Below are positions 1 through 6,165 of a stretch of DNA of 6,165 bases, piece by piece. How positions within the stretch are numbered: the stretch's first letter is position 1; every line of letters begins with the position of its first letter. The notes below the pieces were generated by a model that was not told the DNA's origin, did no database searches, and saw nothing but the letters and a program-made list of their open reading frames with translations. Origin of the DNA: Capsulimonas sp. (GTDB lineage: Bacteria > Armatimonadota > Armatimonadia > Armatimonadales > Capsulimonadaceae); NCBI GenBank assembly GCA_025963815.1, contig JAOQAA010000490.1, positions 1 to 6,165 of the forward strand, written 5' to 3'. The translations under genes and the position numbers were made by a program.

Positions 1-39
1 TTCTGCGCTCTTGCAGGCGCGGTTTCCAACCGCCGGCAT
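1..39 (-). CDS. Possible start of a further minus-strand gene, cut by the window edge
   Basis: An ATG at 39-37 opens a frame of 13 codons (MPAVGNRACKSAE) that runs off the left edge without a stop. It begins 33 bases after the GH130 stop, the same spacing as the previous gene pair, so it might be a fourth operon member. Against this, 13 codons are too few to judge, the frame overlaps the inverted repeats, and only a weak AAAG precedes it. No function can be inferred. Confidence -1.
   Translation of the reverse strand, partial: MPAVGNRACKSAE
3..34. repeat. Two adjacent small inverted repeats after the GH130 gene
   Basis: CTGC/GCAG (3-6 and 13-16, 6-base loop) is followed by a perfect 6-base stem GCGGTT/AACCGC (19-24 and 28-33, 3-base loop). 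They lie 39 to 70 bases past the GH130 stop. The second stem could form a hairpin in the operon transcript, but no T-run follows on the minus strand, so it does not qualify as a classical intrinsic terminator. It could equally be part of a dispersed palindromic repeat or chance. Confidence -1.
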
Positions 40-72
40 CTTAATCTTTGGCAGCCACGACACTGCGATTGA

Positions 73-1113
73 TTACCCCAGCATCGCCAATATCTCCGCA
101 ATCGACATCCGGGCGCCGCATACGATCTCGTCGCTCGCGCCGTAGTAAACCGTGATCGTGTCGCCGTCCACGACATGACCGTTCGTGAAAACGACGTTGC
201 CGAGAAAGCCCTTTTGTTCGTAGGGCGCGATCGGCTCCATGATCGGTTCGGCGGAGCGGGCGAGGACTTTGGTCGGGTCGTCAAGGTCCAACAGCAGCGC
301 GCCGAGGCAGTAGCGCTGGTCGTGGTTGGCGCCGTGGTAAATCTCCAGCCAGCCGGCGTCGGTGCGGATCGGGGCGGCGCCGCAGCCGATGCGCTGTGAA
401 TCCCACTGTCCCGGCCGCGCGGCGGCGAGGCAGGCGTGGCGGCCCCAGTACTTGCCATCGGGAGAGAAGGCGATCCAGATGTTGTGGACGCCGCCCGAGG
501 GACGATGCAGGGCGACATATTCGCCGCCGATCTTTTCGGTGAAGAACGTGCAGTCTTTGTTGTAGGGAGGGATGATCATGCCATGGCGCTCGTAAGCGCG
601 CCAATCCTGGGTCGTGATATGCCCGACGCCGAAGCCGCGTTCGGAGACCTGGGTGTAGGTAATGTGATACACACCATCGATCTCCGTAACGCGCGCGTCC
701 TCGACGCCAAAGGTCTCCAGCTCGCCCTGTCCGATCAGCGTCGGAGCGGGATCGACGCTGAACTGCTCACCGTCCTCACTCCATGCAAGGCGCAGATGCG
801 AGAGCGTGGTCAGATAGTTTTGCCCCTTGTGCGTAAAGCCGCGCGGGTCGCCGTAGCTGAGATCAGGATCGTCCTTGCGGAACTCCAGAATGGAGACGCC
901 GCTGGGATCGGAGGGATCGATCACCGGAGTCGTGATTGTCTCCTCCGTCTGATGCGGGCGCTCGGCCACACGCAGCAGCAGTCCCGTGCGGCCCTGGTAT
1001 TGGAAGGCGCCGGGGTTGAGGACACAAGCGACGCCCATACCGTCTCGGCTGGGTGGGACGTCGTCGGGACAAATGATCGGATTAGAGGCGAAACGTTTGG
1101 CGAGATCGGCCAT
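73..1113 (-). CDS. GH130 beta-mannoside phosphorylase or beta-mannosidase
   Basis: Complete 346-residue member of glycoside hydrolase family 130 (Pfam Glyco_hydro_130, COG2152), the usual length for a single five-bladed beta-propeller. Family members cleave beta-mannosidic bonds, most by phosphorolysis to mannose-1-phosphate and some by hydrolysis. Visible marks are NPGAF (33-37) with LLRVAERP (46-53), and FGVEDARVT (135-143), whose Asp139 is the expected general acid. Further along are YNKD (184-187), EKIGGEYVALHRP (193-205), GWLEIYHGANHD (254-265), LLLDLDDPTKVLAR (273-286) and YYGASD (323-328). The Lys and His-Arg positions in NKD and HRP fall where phosphorylases hold phosphate-binding basic residues, so I lean to a phosphorylase, but linkage and subfamily are open. 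There is no signal peptide, so it should be cytoplasmic. The ATG at 1113 fits the family N-terminus; only a weak AGAAAG lies upstream, at about 13 bases. It is third in the apparent operon and could finish breakdown of oligosaccharides trimmed by GH38. Confidence -1.
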   Translation of the reverse strand: MADLAKRFASNPIICPDDVPPSRDGMGVACVLNPGAFQYQGRTGLLLRVAERPHQTEETITTPVIDPSDPSGVSILEFRKDDPDLSYGDPRGFTHKGQNYLTTLSHLRLAWSEDGEQFSVDPAPTLIGQGELETFGVEDARVTEIDGVYHITYTQVSERGFGVGHITTQDWRAYERHGMIIPPYNKDCTFFTEKIGGEYVALHRPSGGVHNIWIAFSPDGKYWGRHACLAAARPGQWDSQRIGCGAAPIRTDAGWLEIYHGANHDQRYCLGALLLDLDDPTKVLARSAEPIMEPIAPYEQKGFLGNVVFTNGHVVDGDTITVYYGASDEIVCGARMSIAEILAMLG

Positions 1114-1146
1114 AGTGATATTTTGTCTTTCTGAAATATTTGAATA
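1114..1146 (-). other. AT-rich 33-base gap between the secreted protein and GH130 genes
   Basis: Only about 7 of 33 bases are G or C, in sharp contrast to the flanking genes. The gap contains an 8-base palindrome AAATATTT (1134-1141) and an inverted repeat ATATTT/AAATAT (1118-1123 and 1134-1139) with a 10-base spacer. I see no convincing Shine-Dalgarno sequence at the normal distance from the GH130 ATG. An unstructured AT-rich leader may help ribosome loading. It is too short for a complete promoter unless that extends into the end of the upstream gene. Confidence -1.
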
Positions 1147-3180
1147 CTAGAGCTTAGTCGAAATGGCTTTGACAGTATAATCCAGCGCGAGCACGGAGGA
1201 CGGGCTACGCCAGACACGGCAGACCGGCTCGGCGGAGCGCTGACCGTTCTCGGAGCGCAAGTTCGTCGAATACCATCGCCGCGCCGTGGCGGAATCACGG
1301 TACTCATAGAGCGCCATCACACTCGGTGGGTTCTTTTCGGACGCGGCGGCTTTGGCGGGCAGCACGTAGACGAGCGGCTTGGCGTCGCCGCCCGGACTTT
1401 GCGTTTGCAGCGAGCCATTGACGGCATAGAGTGGAATCAGGCCGTCATGCTTGCGGCTCGGCGGAACAGCGTAGAAGGGAATGGATTGGATGGACGGCCA
1501 GAGCTTGCCCTCTTCCACTTGTTCGCGCGTACCATACCCGTCTGCACTGTCCTGACGAAACTGATAGACAGGGACCGGCAGGGCAAGGCGGGCGTCGTCC
1601 AGTGCCACGCGGTACATGATCTGGTTGTAGTTGTAGCGCGGCGTGAGATCTTTGACGTCCGAGAACGTATCGACATAGGTGCCTTCGAAGTAAATCAAGC
1701 GTCCGCCGTCCTGGTCAAAGAACGGATGCTGGGTCGGATTGTAGAACGTATAGTGATCGTGCGTCGCAATGTGGCGGGCGTAGGTCCAGGGGCCGACGGG
1801 CGTATCCGCCTCGGCGAACCACTCCTCGCCTAGAGACGACGGCTTGCCGTCCATCTGGGTCGCGATCAAGATCCAGCGCTTTCGATACGCGTTCCAGAAC
1901 ACGGAGCCGCCGTGGGCGATGACGGGCATGTCGGTTTCGATATCGCGCAATTGCAGCAGACGCTCCTCGGGCTGCATCTTTCCCTGCTTCACCAGCTCAT
2001 CGACTTCGTCCATCCCAATCGGCTGCGTGTCGCGCTTCCACGACCAGATCAGACGTCCGGACGCATCCCGGTCCAGCTGTGTCTCTCTGCCCTGATAGCG
2101 GCCGCCGGGAGCGAGGCATGTGAACGCTTCGTAGGTCGTAGGATCGGTCACATGGGCTTCGTCCGCAAGAGCCCGGGTCAGCGGATAGGAGCCGCGCTTG
2201 GGCGGCTGGAAGTAGATGTACTGGTTTGCGCCATCGGTCGCCATGAATGGATGCCCCTCGGCCTTCAGCGCGTTGTGCAGATCGAACTCATGGATCGGCT
2301 CAAAGACAGCCTTGGCGTCATTGAACTTCGCGAGGCCGGATCGAACCACGGTCATGGTGTGATCGACTTCGGCGAAGTGTGTGTAAAGAGACTCTTTTCC
2401 GCTCTCGGTCAGCGTGAAAAGCCCGCCGACCCAGACGGGTCCGCCCTTCTTTGACGCCGGCGCCATCGGTCGGCTGAAGCCTTCCGCGTCCACCCAATAC
2501 GTCAAGTCAATCCCCTTGCTGGGGTTGAGGCCGCCCTTGCCGGGGAAGAGCGAAGTCGCGCCGGACGTATCGAACTGCCCCAACGCATATGACGGCTTGT
2601 TGGTGTCGCCATAGAACCAGTAAAGTTTGCCTTTGTATGGCGTCACCTCCACCGTATCCTGTCCGGTGACCAGTCCATTCAGCAGCGGCTTCTTTAGGGG
2701 AACGGACGCCCCGATCAAAACACTGTCCCGGTAGATCCCCGCGCCGGTGATGCGATACAGCCGCTCGGCAATATTGTCGCGCGTCATCTTGATGGTAACG
2801 ATTGTCCCCGCCTTCACCTTCAGCGCAAACCCGGCATACCCCAGCCCATCTTTCGGATAGGAGTATCCCGCGCTCTTTATTTTGAAGTAGATGGACTGCC
2901 CCATCATCTCCGGGTCGTCGATGGCGGCGTACCCATTGCTGTCGGTGTAATAGCGCACCTCGCTGATGGCCCGAAGCTCCACGAGGGGAACGCCGCGGCC
3001 GGTGGCGGCGTCCACGACGTGGATCGCGAAGTAACGGCCGGGGTTCGGCGCGACACGCGCAGCGGCGGCGCGTTTGACGGGAACGGCTTGTACGACGGGG
3101 GCAAGCGCGGCCATCGCGGCGGCGATCGTCAGCGCGGCGAGGGCCGGGGAGATTTTTCTTGTCATCAATATCACTCTCAT
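1147..3180 (-). CDS. Secreted protein of unknown function, regulatory-like N-domain plus probable glycosidase-type beta-propeller
   Basis: I do not recognise a characterised family. The N-terminus is a clear signal peptide: basic MTRK, an Ala/Leu-rich core (about 11-28) and a likely cut after VVQA (residue 32), so the protein is exported. Residues about 48-132 resemble a carboxypeptidase-regulatory or transthyretin-like beta-sandwich (FAIHVVDAATGRGVPLVELR, then YTDSNGYAAID). From about 145 to 545 there are repeated aromatic beta-strand segments like those of GH43/GH32-type five-bladed propellers. Examples are KGKLYWFYGDT (184-193), GGSVFWNAYRKRWILIAT (424-441), ADTPVGPWTYARHI (458-471) and GGRLIYFEGTYVDTFS (492-507). 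The C-terminal part (about 620-677) has LYEYRDSATARRWYST. Acidic residues such as Asp192, Glu341, Glu350 and Glu499 could be catalytic, but this is a guess. It starts within the GH38 stop and lies 33 bases before the GH130 gene, which suggests a role in mannose-containing glycan use. It could be a new glycosidase family or only a binding protein. Confidence -1.
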   Translation of the reverse strand: MRVILMTRKISPALAALTIAAAMAALAPVVQAVPVKRAAAARVAPNPGRYFAIHVVDAATGRGVPLVELRAISEVRYYTDSNGYAAIDDPEMMGQSIYFKIKSAGYSYPKDGLGYAGFALKVKAGTIVTIKMTRDNIAERLYRITGAGIYRDSVLIGASVPLKKPLLNGLVTGQDTVEVTPYKGKLYWFYGDTNKPSYALGQFDTSGATSLFPGKGGLNPSKGIDLTYWVDAEGFSRPMAPASKKGGPVWVGGLFTLTESGKESLYTHFAEVDHTMTVVRSGLAKFNDAKAVFEPIHEFDLHNALKAEGHPFMATDGANQYIYFQPPKRGSYPLTRALADEAHVTDPTTYEAFTCLAPGGRYQGRETQLDRDASGRLIWSWKRDTQPIGMDEVDELVKQGKMQPEERLLQLRDIETDMPVIAHGGSVFWNAYRKRWILIATQMDGKPSSLGEEWFAEADTPVGPWTYARHIATHDHYTFYNPTQHPFFDQDGGRLIYFEGTYVDTFSDVKDLTPRYNYNQIMYRVALDDARLALPVPVYQFRQDSADGYGTREQVEEGKLWPSIQSIPFYAVPPSRKHDGLIPLYAVNGSLQTQSPGGDAKPLVYVLPAKAAASEKNPPSVMALYEYRDSATARRWYSTNLRSENGQRSAEPVCRVWRSPSSVLALDYTVKAISTKL

Positions 3181-3194
3181 TATCGTCGGACCTT
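3163..3194 (-). promoter_or_regulatory. Stop-start overlap (TAATG) and competing ribosome binding sites
   Basis: The GH38 stop TAA (3182-3180) shares its last A with the ATG of the secreted protein gene (3180-3178), an arrangement typical of translational coupling by re-initiating ribosomes. A weak AAGG (3194-3191) lies 10 bases before this ATG. A second in-frame ATG, five codons on (3165-3163), has GAGAG (3178-3174) 8 bases upstream, which is a slightly better site. The two starts give signal peptides beginning MRVILMTRK or MTRK. Both look functional, so the sequence alone does not decide. Confidence -1.
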
Positions 3195-6165
3195 GAGGGT
3201 CTTGATTTCATAAGGCTTGTATTCGAGAAGGACGAGCGTTCTGCCTTCTATTGCAAGCTCGCCGCCAAATTCAGGCGTCTCGGACTCCATCAGATTGACT
3301 TCGGTGACGGATGTCACGCCCACCCCAAACGTAAGCGCCGCGCGGCCGCGCTGGCCGTGGGCTTCGTAGAGGCGCACGATCAGCGTATCGTCGTCTTCGG
3401 ATTTCTTCACCGTTTCGACGATGATATTGGCGCGGTCGACCGAAAGAAACGAAAGCGGCGTCTCGAACTTCGCTGCCCCGTTTCCAGACGATGGCGCCTC
3501 AGGAGCCTTGATCGCCAGCGGCGGCGCGTTGAACTCATAGGCGCGGCGCACGGTCTCAGCTTCGCGCCAGTCGCCTCGATGCGGGTAGAGCGCATAGGCG
3601 AAGCGGTGGCGGCCGAGATCGGCGTCGGGGTCCGGGCTGATCGCGCCTTTCAGCAGCGTCAGGCGCATGACGTTCCCCTTGATGTCCCAGCCGTACTTGC
3701 AGTCTGAAAGCAGAGACACGCCGTAGTCGCCTTCGCTCAGATCCGCCCATTTGTGCGCGCAGACTTCGAAGCGAGCCCAGTCCCAGCTGGTGTTCCAGTG
3801 CGTCGGACGCTCGACATTGCCGAACTGGATATCGTAGGTGGCGCGCGGGCTGTGCACGGTAACAGGAAATGCGACTTTGAGCAGCGTCTGCCGCTCGCGC
3901 CACTCGACTTCCGTGTCGAAGTCGATACGCGGCAAATCACGCCAGAGAGAGATGCGCTGGCGGATCGCGCTTCCGGAGCCGAAGTTTCGAATGACTTCGA
4001 CGGAGATTCGCTGCGGTCCGCGTTCGATCACCTCGATGGAGCTGACCTGCCGGACCGGCGTCATCTTATCGTTATAGAAGATATCGATATCCCAGGCGTC
4101 GAACGCCAGCGGCTTATCCTCGAAGATCAGAAACGCGTTTCCCCTGCAGTACGATTGCGCGTCGATCACTTCGCGTTCCGCGCGCTTGTCATAGAGCGAG
4201 GAAATCTCGCCGTTCTCATCCAGCTCGACCCGGAAGAATCGGTTCTCCAAATGCTGCGCCGACACGGACAGAGCCGCGTCCTCCCGGCCGGTGGGAATGA
4301 AGTCCGCGGGACACGCGACGAGACATCCCAGCGAGGGCAGCTTCTCCAGTGAGACAAGCGTCCTGGCGTCTCCGTCGAGAGTGATGACACGCTGCCCCGG
4401 CAAGTTAAACGAACTCGGCAGTTCGGCGCTGTCCTTGCGTCGCCAAGACAGCGGGTTGTGCAGGATGATGTCAGCCGGAAGCATATGAGAGAGACCGGCG
4501 ATGGCCGCGAGCCCCGCCCGCACCGCCTCACCGCCGGCGCTTTGGATCTGTCCGTAATCCTTGTCGCTGTCTTCATAAACGGCTTTGATGGATGAGCCGG
4601 GAATGATGTCATGAAATTGGTTGAGCAGGGTCAGTTTCCACGCGCTCTCCAAAGTGTCCTGCGGATAAGCGGCGTCCGCCTCCCAAAATGCGAGCGAGGA
4701 AATCTGCTCCGCCGCTTGCAGCAGAAACTCAGCCTGCCGGTTCTGTCGCTTGATGCGGCCCTGCGACGTATATGTCCCCCGATGGTACTCTAGGTACAGC
4801 TCCCCCACCCAGCGCGGCAGCATGGGGTTTCCCTGAACCTGCCGCTCCAAATCTTCAAAGAACTCCTGGTTGGTGGTGAGCTTGATCTTGGGGACGCCGG
4901 GGAAGTCGGCGGCGCGCGTCGCTGTTTCGAGCATTTGGCGTGTCGGGCCGCCGCCGCCATCGCCCCAGCCGTAGATATAGAGCGCGGAATCGTTCAGGTT
5001 CTTCTGCTTGTACTCGCTCCAGGTCTTCTCCCATTCCTCGGGAACCATGGTGGAATTGTAGCCGCCGATCGGGGAGAAGTGGGTCAGCACGCTTGTCCCG
5101 TCGATCCCCTCCCATTCAAACGTTTGATAGGGCGGCTTGTTGATCTGGCTCCAATAGATCTTGATCGTCATGAAATATTTAAGGCCGGACTTTTTGATGA
5201 TCTGCGGGAACGCGGCGCAGTAGCCAAACACATCAGGCAGCCAGACTACCTCAGTCTTATGTCCGAACTCTTGCTCGAAGAAGCGCGAGCCGTAAAGAAA
5301 CTGGCGAACCAGCGACTCTCCCGAAACGACATTACAGTCGCTTTCGACCCACATCGCGCCGACCGGCTCCCATTGCCCCCGCGCAACAGCTTCTTTGACC
5401 CGGGCGTAAACCGACGGATTGTCCTCTTTCAGATAGGCGTACTGCTGCGGCTGCGAGGCCGAGAAACGATAATTCGGATACTCATCCATCAGGGCCAGCG
5501 CCGTGGTGAAGGTTCGCTCGATCTTTTTGCGCGAATGCGCGACGCGCCAGAGCCACGCCGTATCGATGTGCGCGTGGCCAGTCGCCCAGAGCGTCGGCGC
5601 GAAGTCCTTGTCGGCAGTGAACTTCCGGTAGAGGTTCTCCTGAATGCATTCACGAGCCAGCGCCAGCGAGGCGTAGTAGCAATCACTCTTCACTCCCCTA
5701 GAAAAATCAACGAGATTGACAGCGTCTTCCAGAGTCTGCACGATCACGACATACTGTCGGCTGTTCACGTCCATCGTCTTCGCCGCTTCAAAGGCGACGC
5801 TCAGATCGTAGTACAGCGCCTCCGTCACGCGGTCTATGCACTGCAACTCGCCCGTCTTCAGCGTCACCTGCACCGCGCCGCCCGTGATACTCGCGTCGCC
5901 TGCCCCCGTCCAGCTCCCTTGCGTCTGCGCGTCGATGCTGCCGGTGTAGGCGTGCAGCCGAAGATCATAGGCGCGCCCGGCCTCCGCGCTGTCCGAGAGC
6001 AGCAAGTCGTGATGCTGTGAATCGATCGCCTGCGCCGGCCTGCCGTCCACAAAAACCAGCGTCTCCGCGCCGCCGAACTCCAAACCAAGATAGACCCGTT
6101 CGCCCGCCCAGTCTTCGGGAATCACAGCCACGCCGTCCAGCACGACAAGCTCTTCGCAAGCCTGG
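3180..6165 (-). CDS. GH38 alpha-mannosidase, 5' end cut by window edge
   Basis: Retaining, metal-dependent alpha-mannosidase (glycoside hydrolase family 38) that removes alpha-linked mannose from oligosaccharides. The frame stays open to the right edge, so the true start is outside; the GTG at 6143 is probably an internal valine. Residues are numbered from that codon. A beta-rich N-terminal part (about 1-100) precedes the catalytic domain (about 186-455). That domain holds the metal-binding HIDTAW motif (His192, Asp194) and WLPDVFGY with the expected nucleophile Asp304. The helical middle domain (about 456-535) carries YHRGTYTSQGR and NQFHDIIPGSS, whose His511 is the remaining metal ligand. 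C-terminal beta domains run from about 620 to the end, closing with YKPYEIKTLKV. The 994 visible residues compare with roughly 1,000-1,050 for the cytosolic type (MAN2C1/AMS1-like), so perhaps 30-60 residues are missing. Whether there is a signal peptide cannot be seen. The TAA stop overlaps the next gene's ATG. Family assignment is very secure; exact linkage preference is unknown. Confidence -1.
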   Translation of the reverse strand, partial: QACEELVVLDGVAVIPEDWAGERVYLGLEFGGAETLVFVDGRPAQAIDSQHHDLLLSDSAEAGRAYDLRLHAYTGSIDAQTQGSWTGAGDASITGGAVQVTLKTGELQCIDRVTEALYYDLSVAFEAAKTMDVNSRQYVVIVQTLEDAVNLVDFSRGVKSDCYYASLALARECIQENLYRKFTADKDFAPTLWATGHAHIDTAWLWRVAHSRKKIERTFTTALALMDEYPNYRFSASQPQQYAYLKEDNPSVYARVKEAVARGQWEPVGAMWVESDCNVVSGESLVRQFLYGSRFFEQEFGHKTEVVWLPDVFGYCAAFPQIIKKSGLKYFMTIKIYWSQINKPPYQTFEWEGIDGTSVLTHFSPIGGYNSTMVPEEWEKTWSEYKQKNLNDSALYIYGWGDGGGGPTRQMLETATRAADFPGVPKIKLTTNQEFFEDLERQVQGNPMLPRWVGELYLEYHRGTYTSQGRIKRQNRQAEFLLQAAEQISSLAFWEADAAYPQDTLESAWKLTLLNQFHDIIPGSSIKAVYEDSDKDYGQIQSAGGEAVRAGLAAIAGLSHMLPADIILHNPLSWRRKDSAELPSSFNLPGQRVITLDGDARTLVSLEKLPSLGCLVACPADFIPTGREDAALSVSAQHLENRFFRVELDENGEISSLYDKRAEREVIDAQSYCRGNAFLIFEDKPLAFDAWDIDIFYNDKMTPVRQVSSIEVIERGPQRISVEVIRNFGSGSAIRQRISLWRDLPRIDFDTEVEWRERQTLLKVAFPVTVHSPRATYDIQFGNVERPTHWNTSWDWARFEVCAHKWADLSEGDYGVSLLSDCKYGWDIKGNVMRLTLLKGAISPDPDADLGRHRFAYALYPHRGDWREAETVRRAYEFNAPPLAIKAPEAPSSGNGAAKFETPLSFLSVDRANIIVETVKKSEDDDTLIVRLYEAHGQRGRAALTFGVGVTSVTEVNLMESETPEFGGELAIEGRTLVLLEYKPYEIKTLKVRR

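Noticed and set aside
17..34. Intrinsic terminator for the operon
   Set aside because: The stem is only 6 base pairs and is followed on the minus strand by GCCTGCAAGAG with no T-run.
436..1134. 232-codon open frame on the plus strand, opposite the GH130 gene
   Set aside because: It is antisense to a complete GH130 gene and has no family features; its extent follows from the codon bias of the real gene.
1114..1146. Internal promoter for GH130
   Set aside because: The gap is AT-rich but too short to hold both core elements plus a start site, and I see no convincing TTGACA-like element at the right spacing.
2507..3211. 234-codon minus-strand frame overlapping the start of the secreted protein gene
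   Set aside because: The product is extremely Arg/Pro-rich and low in hydrophobic residues, a typical out-of-frame reading; the competing frame has a clean signal peptide and domain structure.
4935..6020. 361-codon open frame on the plus strand, opposite the GH38 gene
   Set aside because: It lies wholly antisense to a gene with intact catalytic motifs, and its product is rich in Arg, Leu and Val with no recognisable domain, as expected of antisense frames in G+C-rich DNA.
6141..6143. GTG as the start of the GH38 gene
   Set aside because: The frame continues upstream to the window edge (QACEELV) without a stop, and family members have additional N-terminal sequence, so this is most likely an internal valine codon.

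Overview
This is a compact bacterial window, G+C-rich by eye (roughly 60%) and almost entirely coding. All three recognised genes lie on the minus strand and are read from the right edge towards the left. The dense packing, the G+C content, and a secreted protein beside two mannoside-active enzymes suggest a free-living, glycan-degrading bacterium. By general resemblance I would first look among Armatimonadota, Planctomycetota or Verrucomicrobiota, but nothing in the sequence proves the phylum.

Layout in order of transcription: (1) 6165-3180, a family GH38 alpha-mannosidase whose N-terminus lies outside the window; its metal ligands and nucleophile are all visible. (2) 3180-1147, a 677-residue protein with a signal peptide, an N-terminal carboxypeptidase-regulatory-like beta-sandwich and a long part that resembles a glycosidase-type beta-propeller. 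I cannot assign it to a characterised family. (3) 1113-73, a complete family GH130 beta-mannoside phosphorylase or hydrolase. The left 72 bases hold two small inverted repeats and the possible first 13 codons of another minus-strand gene.

The three genes look like one operon. The GH38 stop codon and the start codon of the second gene share one base (TAATG), and only 33 bases separate the second gene from the GH130 gene. The promoter must lie beyond the right edge. A reasonable reading is stepwise breakdown of a mannose-containing glycan. GH38 would remove alpha-linked mannose, and GH130 would cleave a remaining beta-mannosidic bond, for example the Man-beta-1,4-GlcNAc core of N-glycans or a beta-mannan fragment. 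The exported middle protein may bind or process the substrate outside the cytoplasm. The part most likely to be undescribed is this middle protein. I found no RNA genes, mobile elements or CRISPR arrays.
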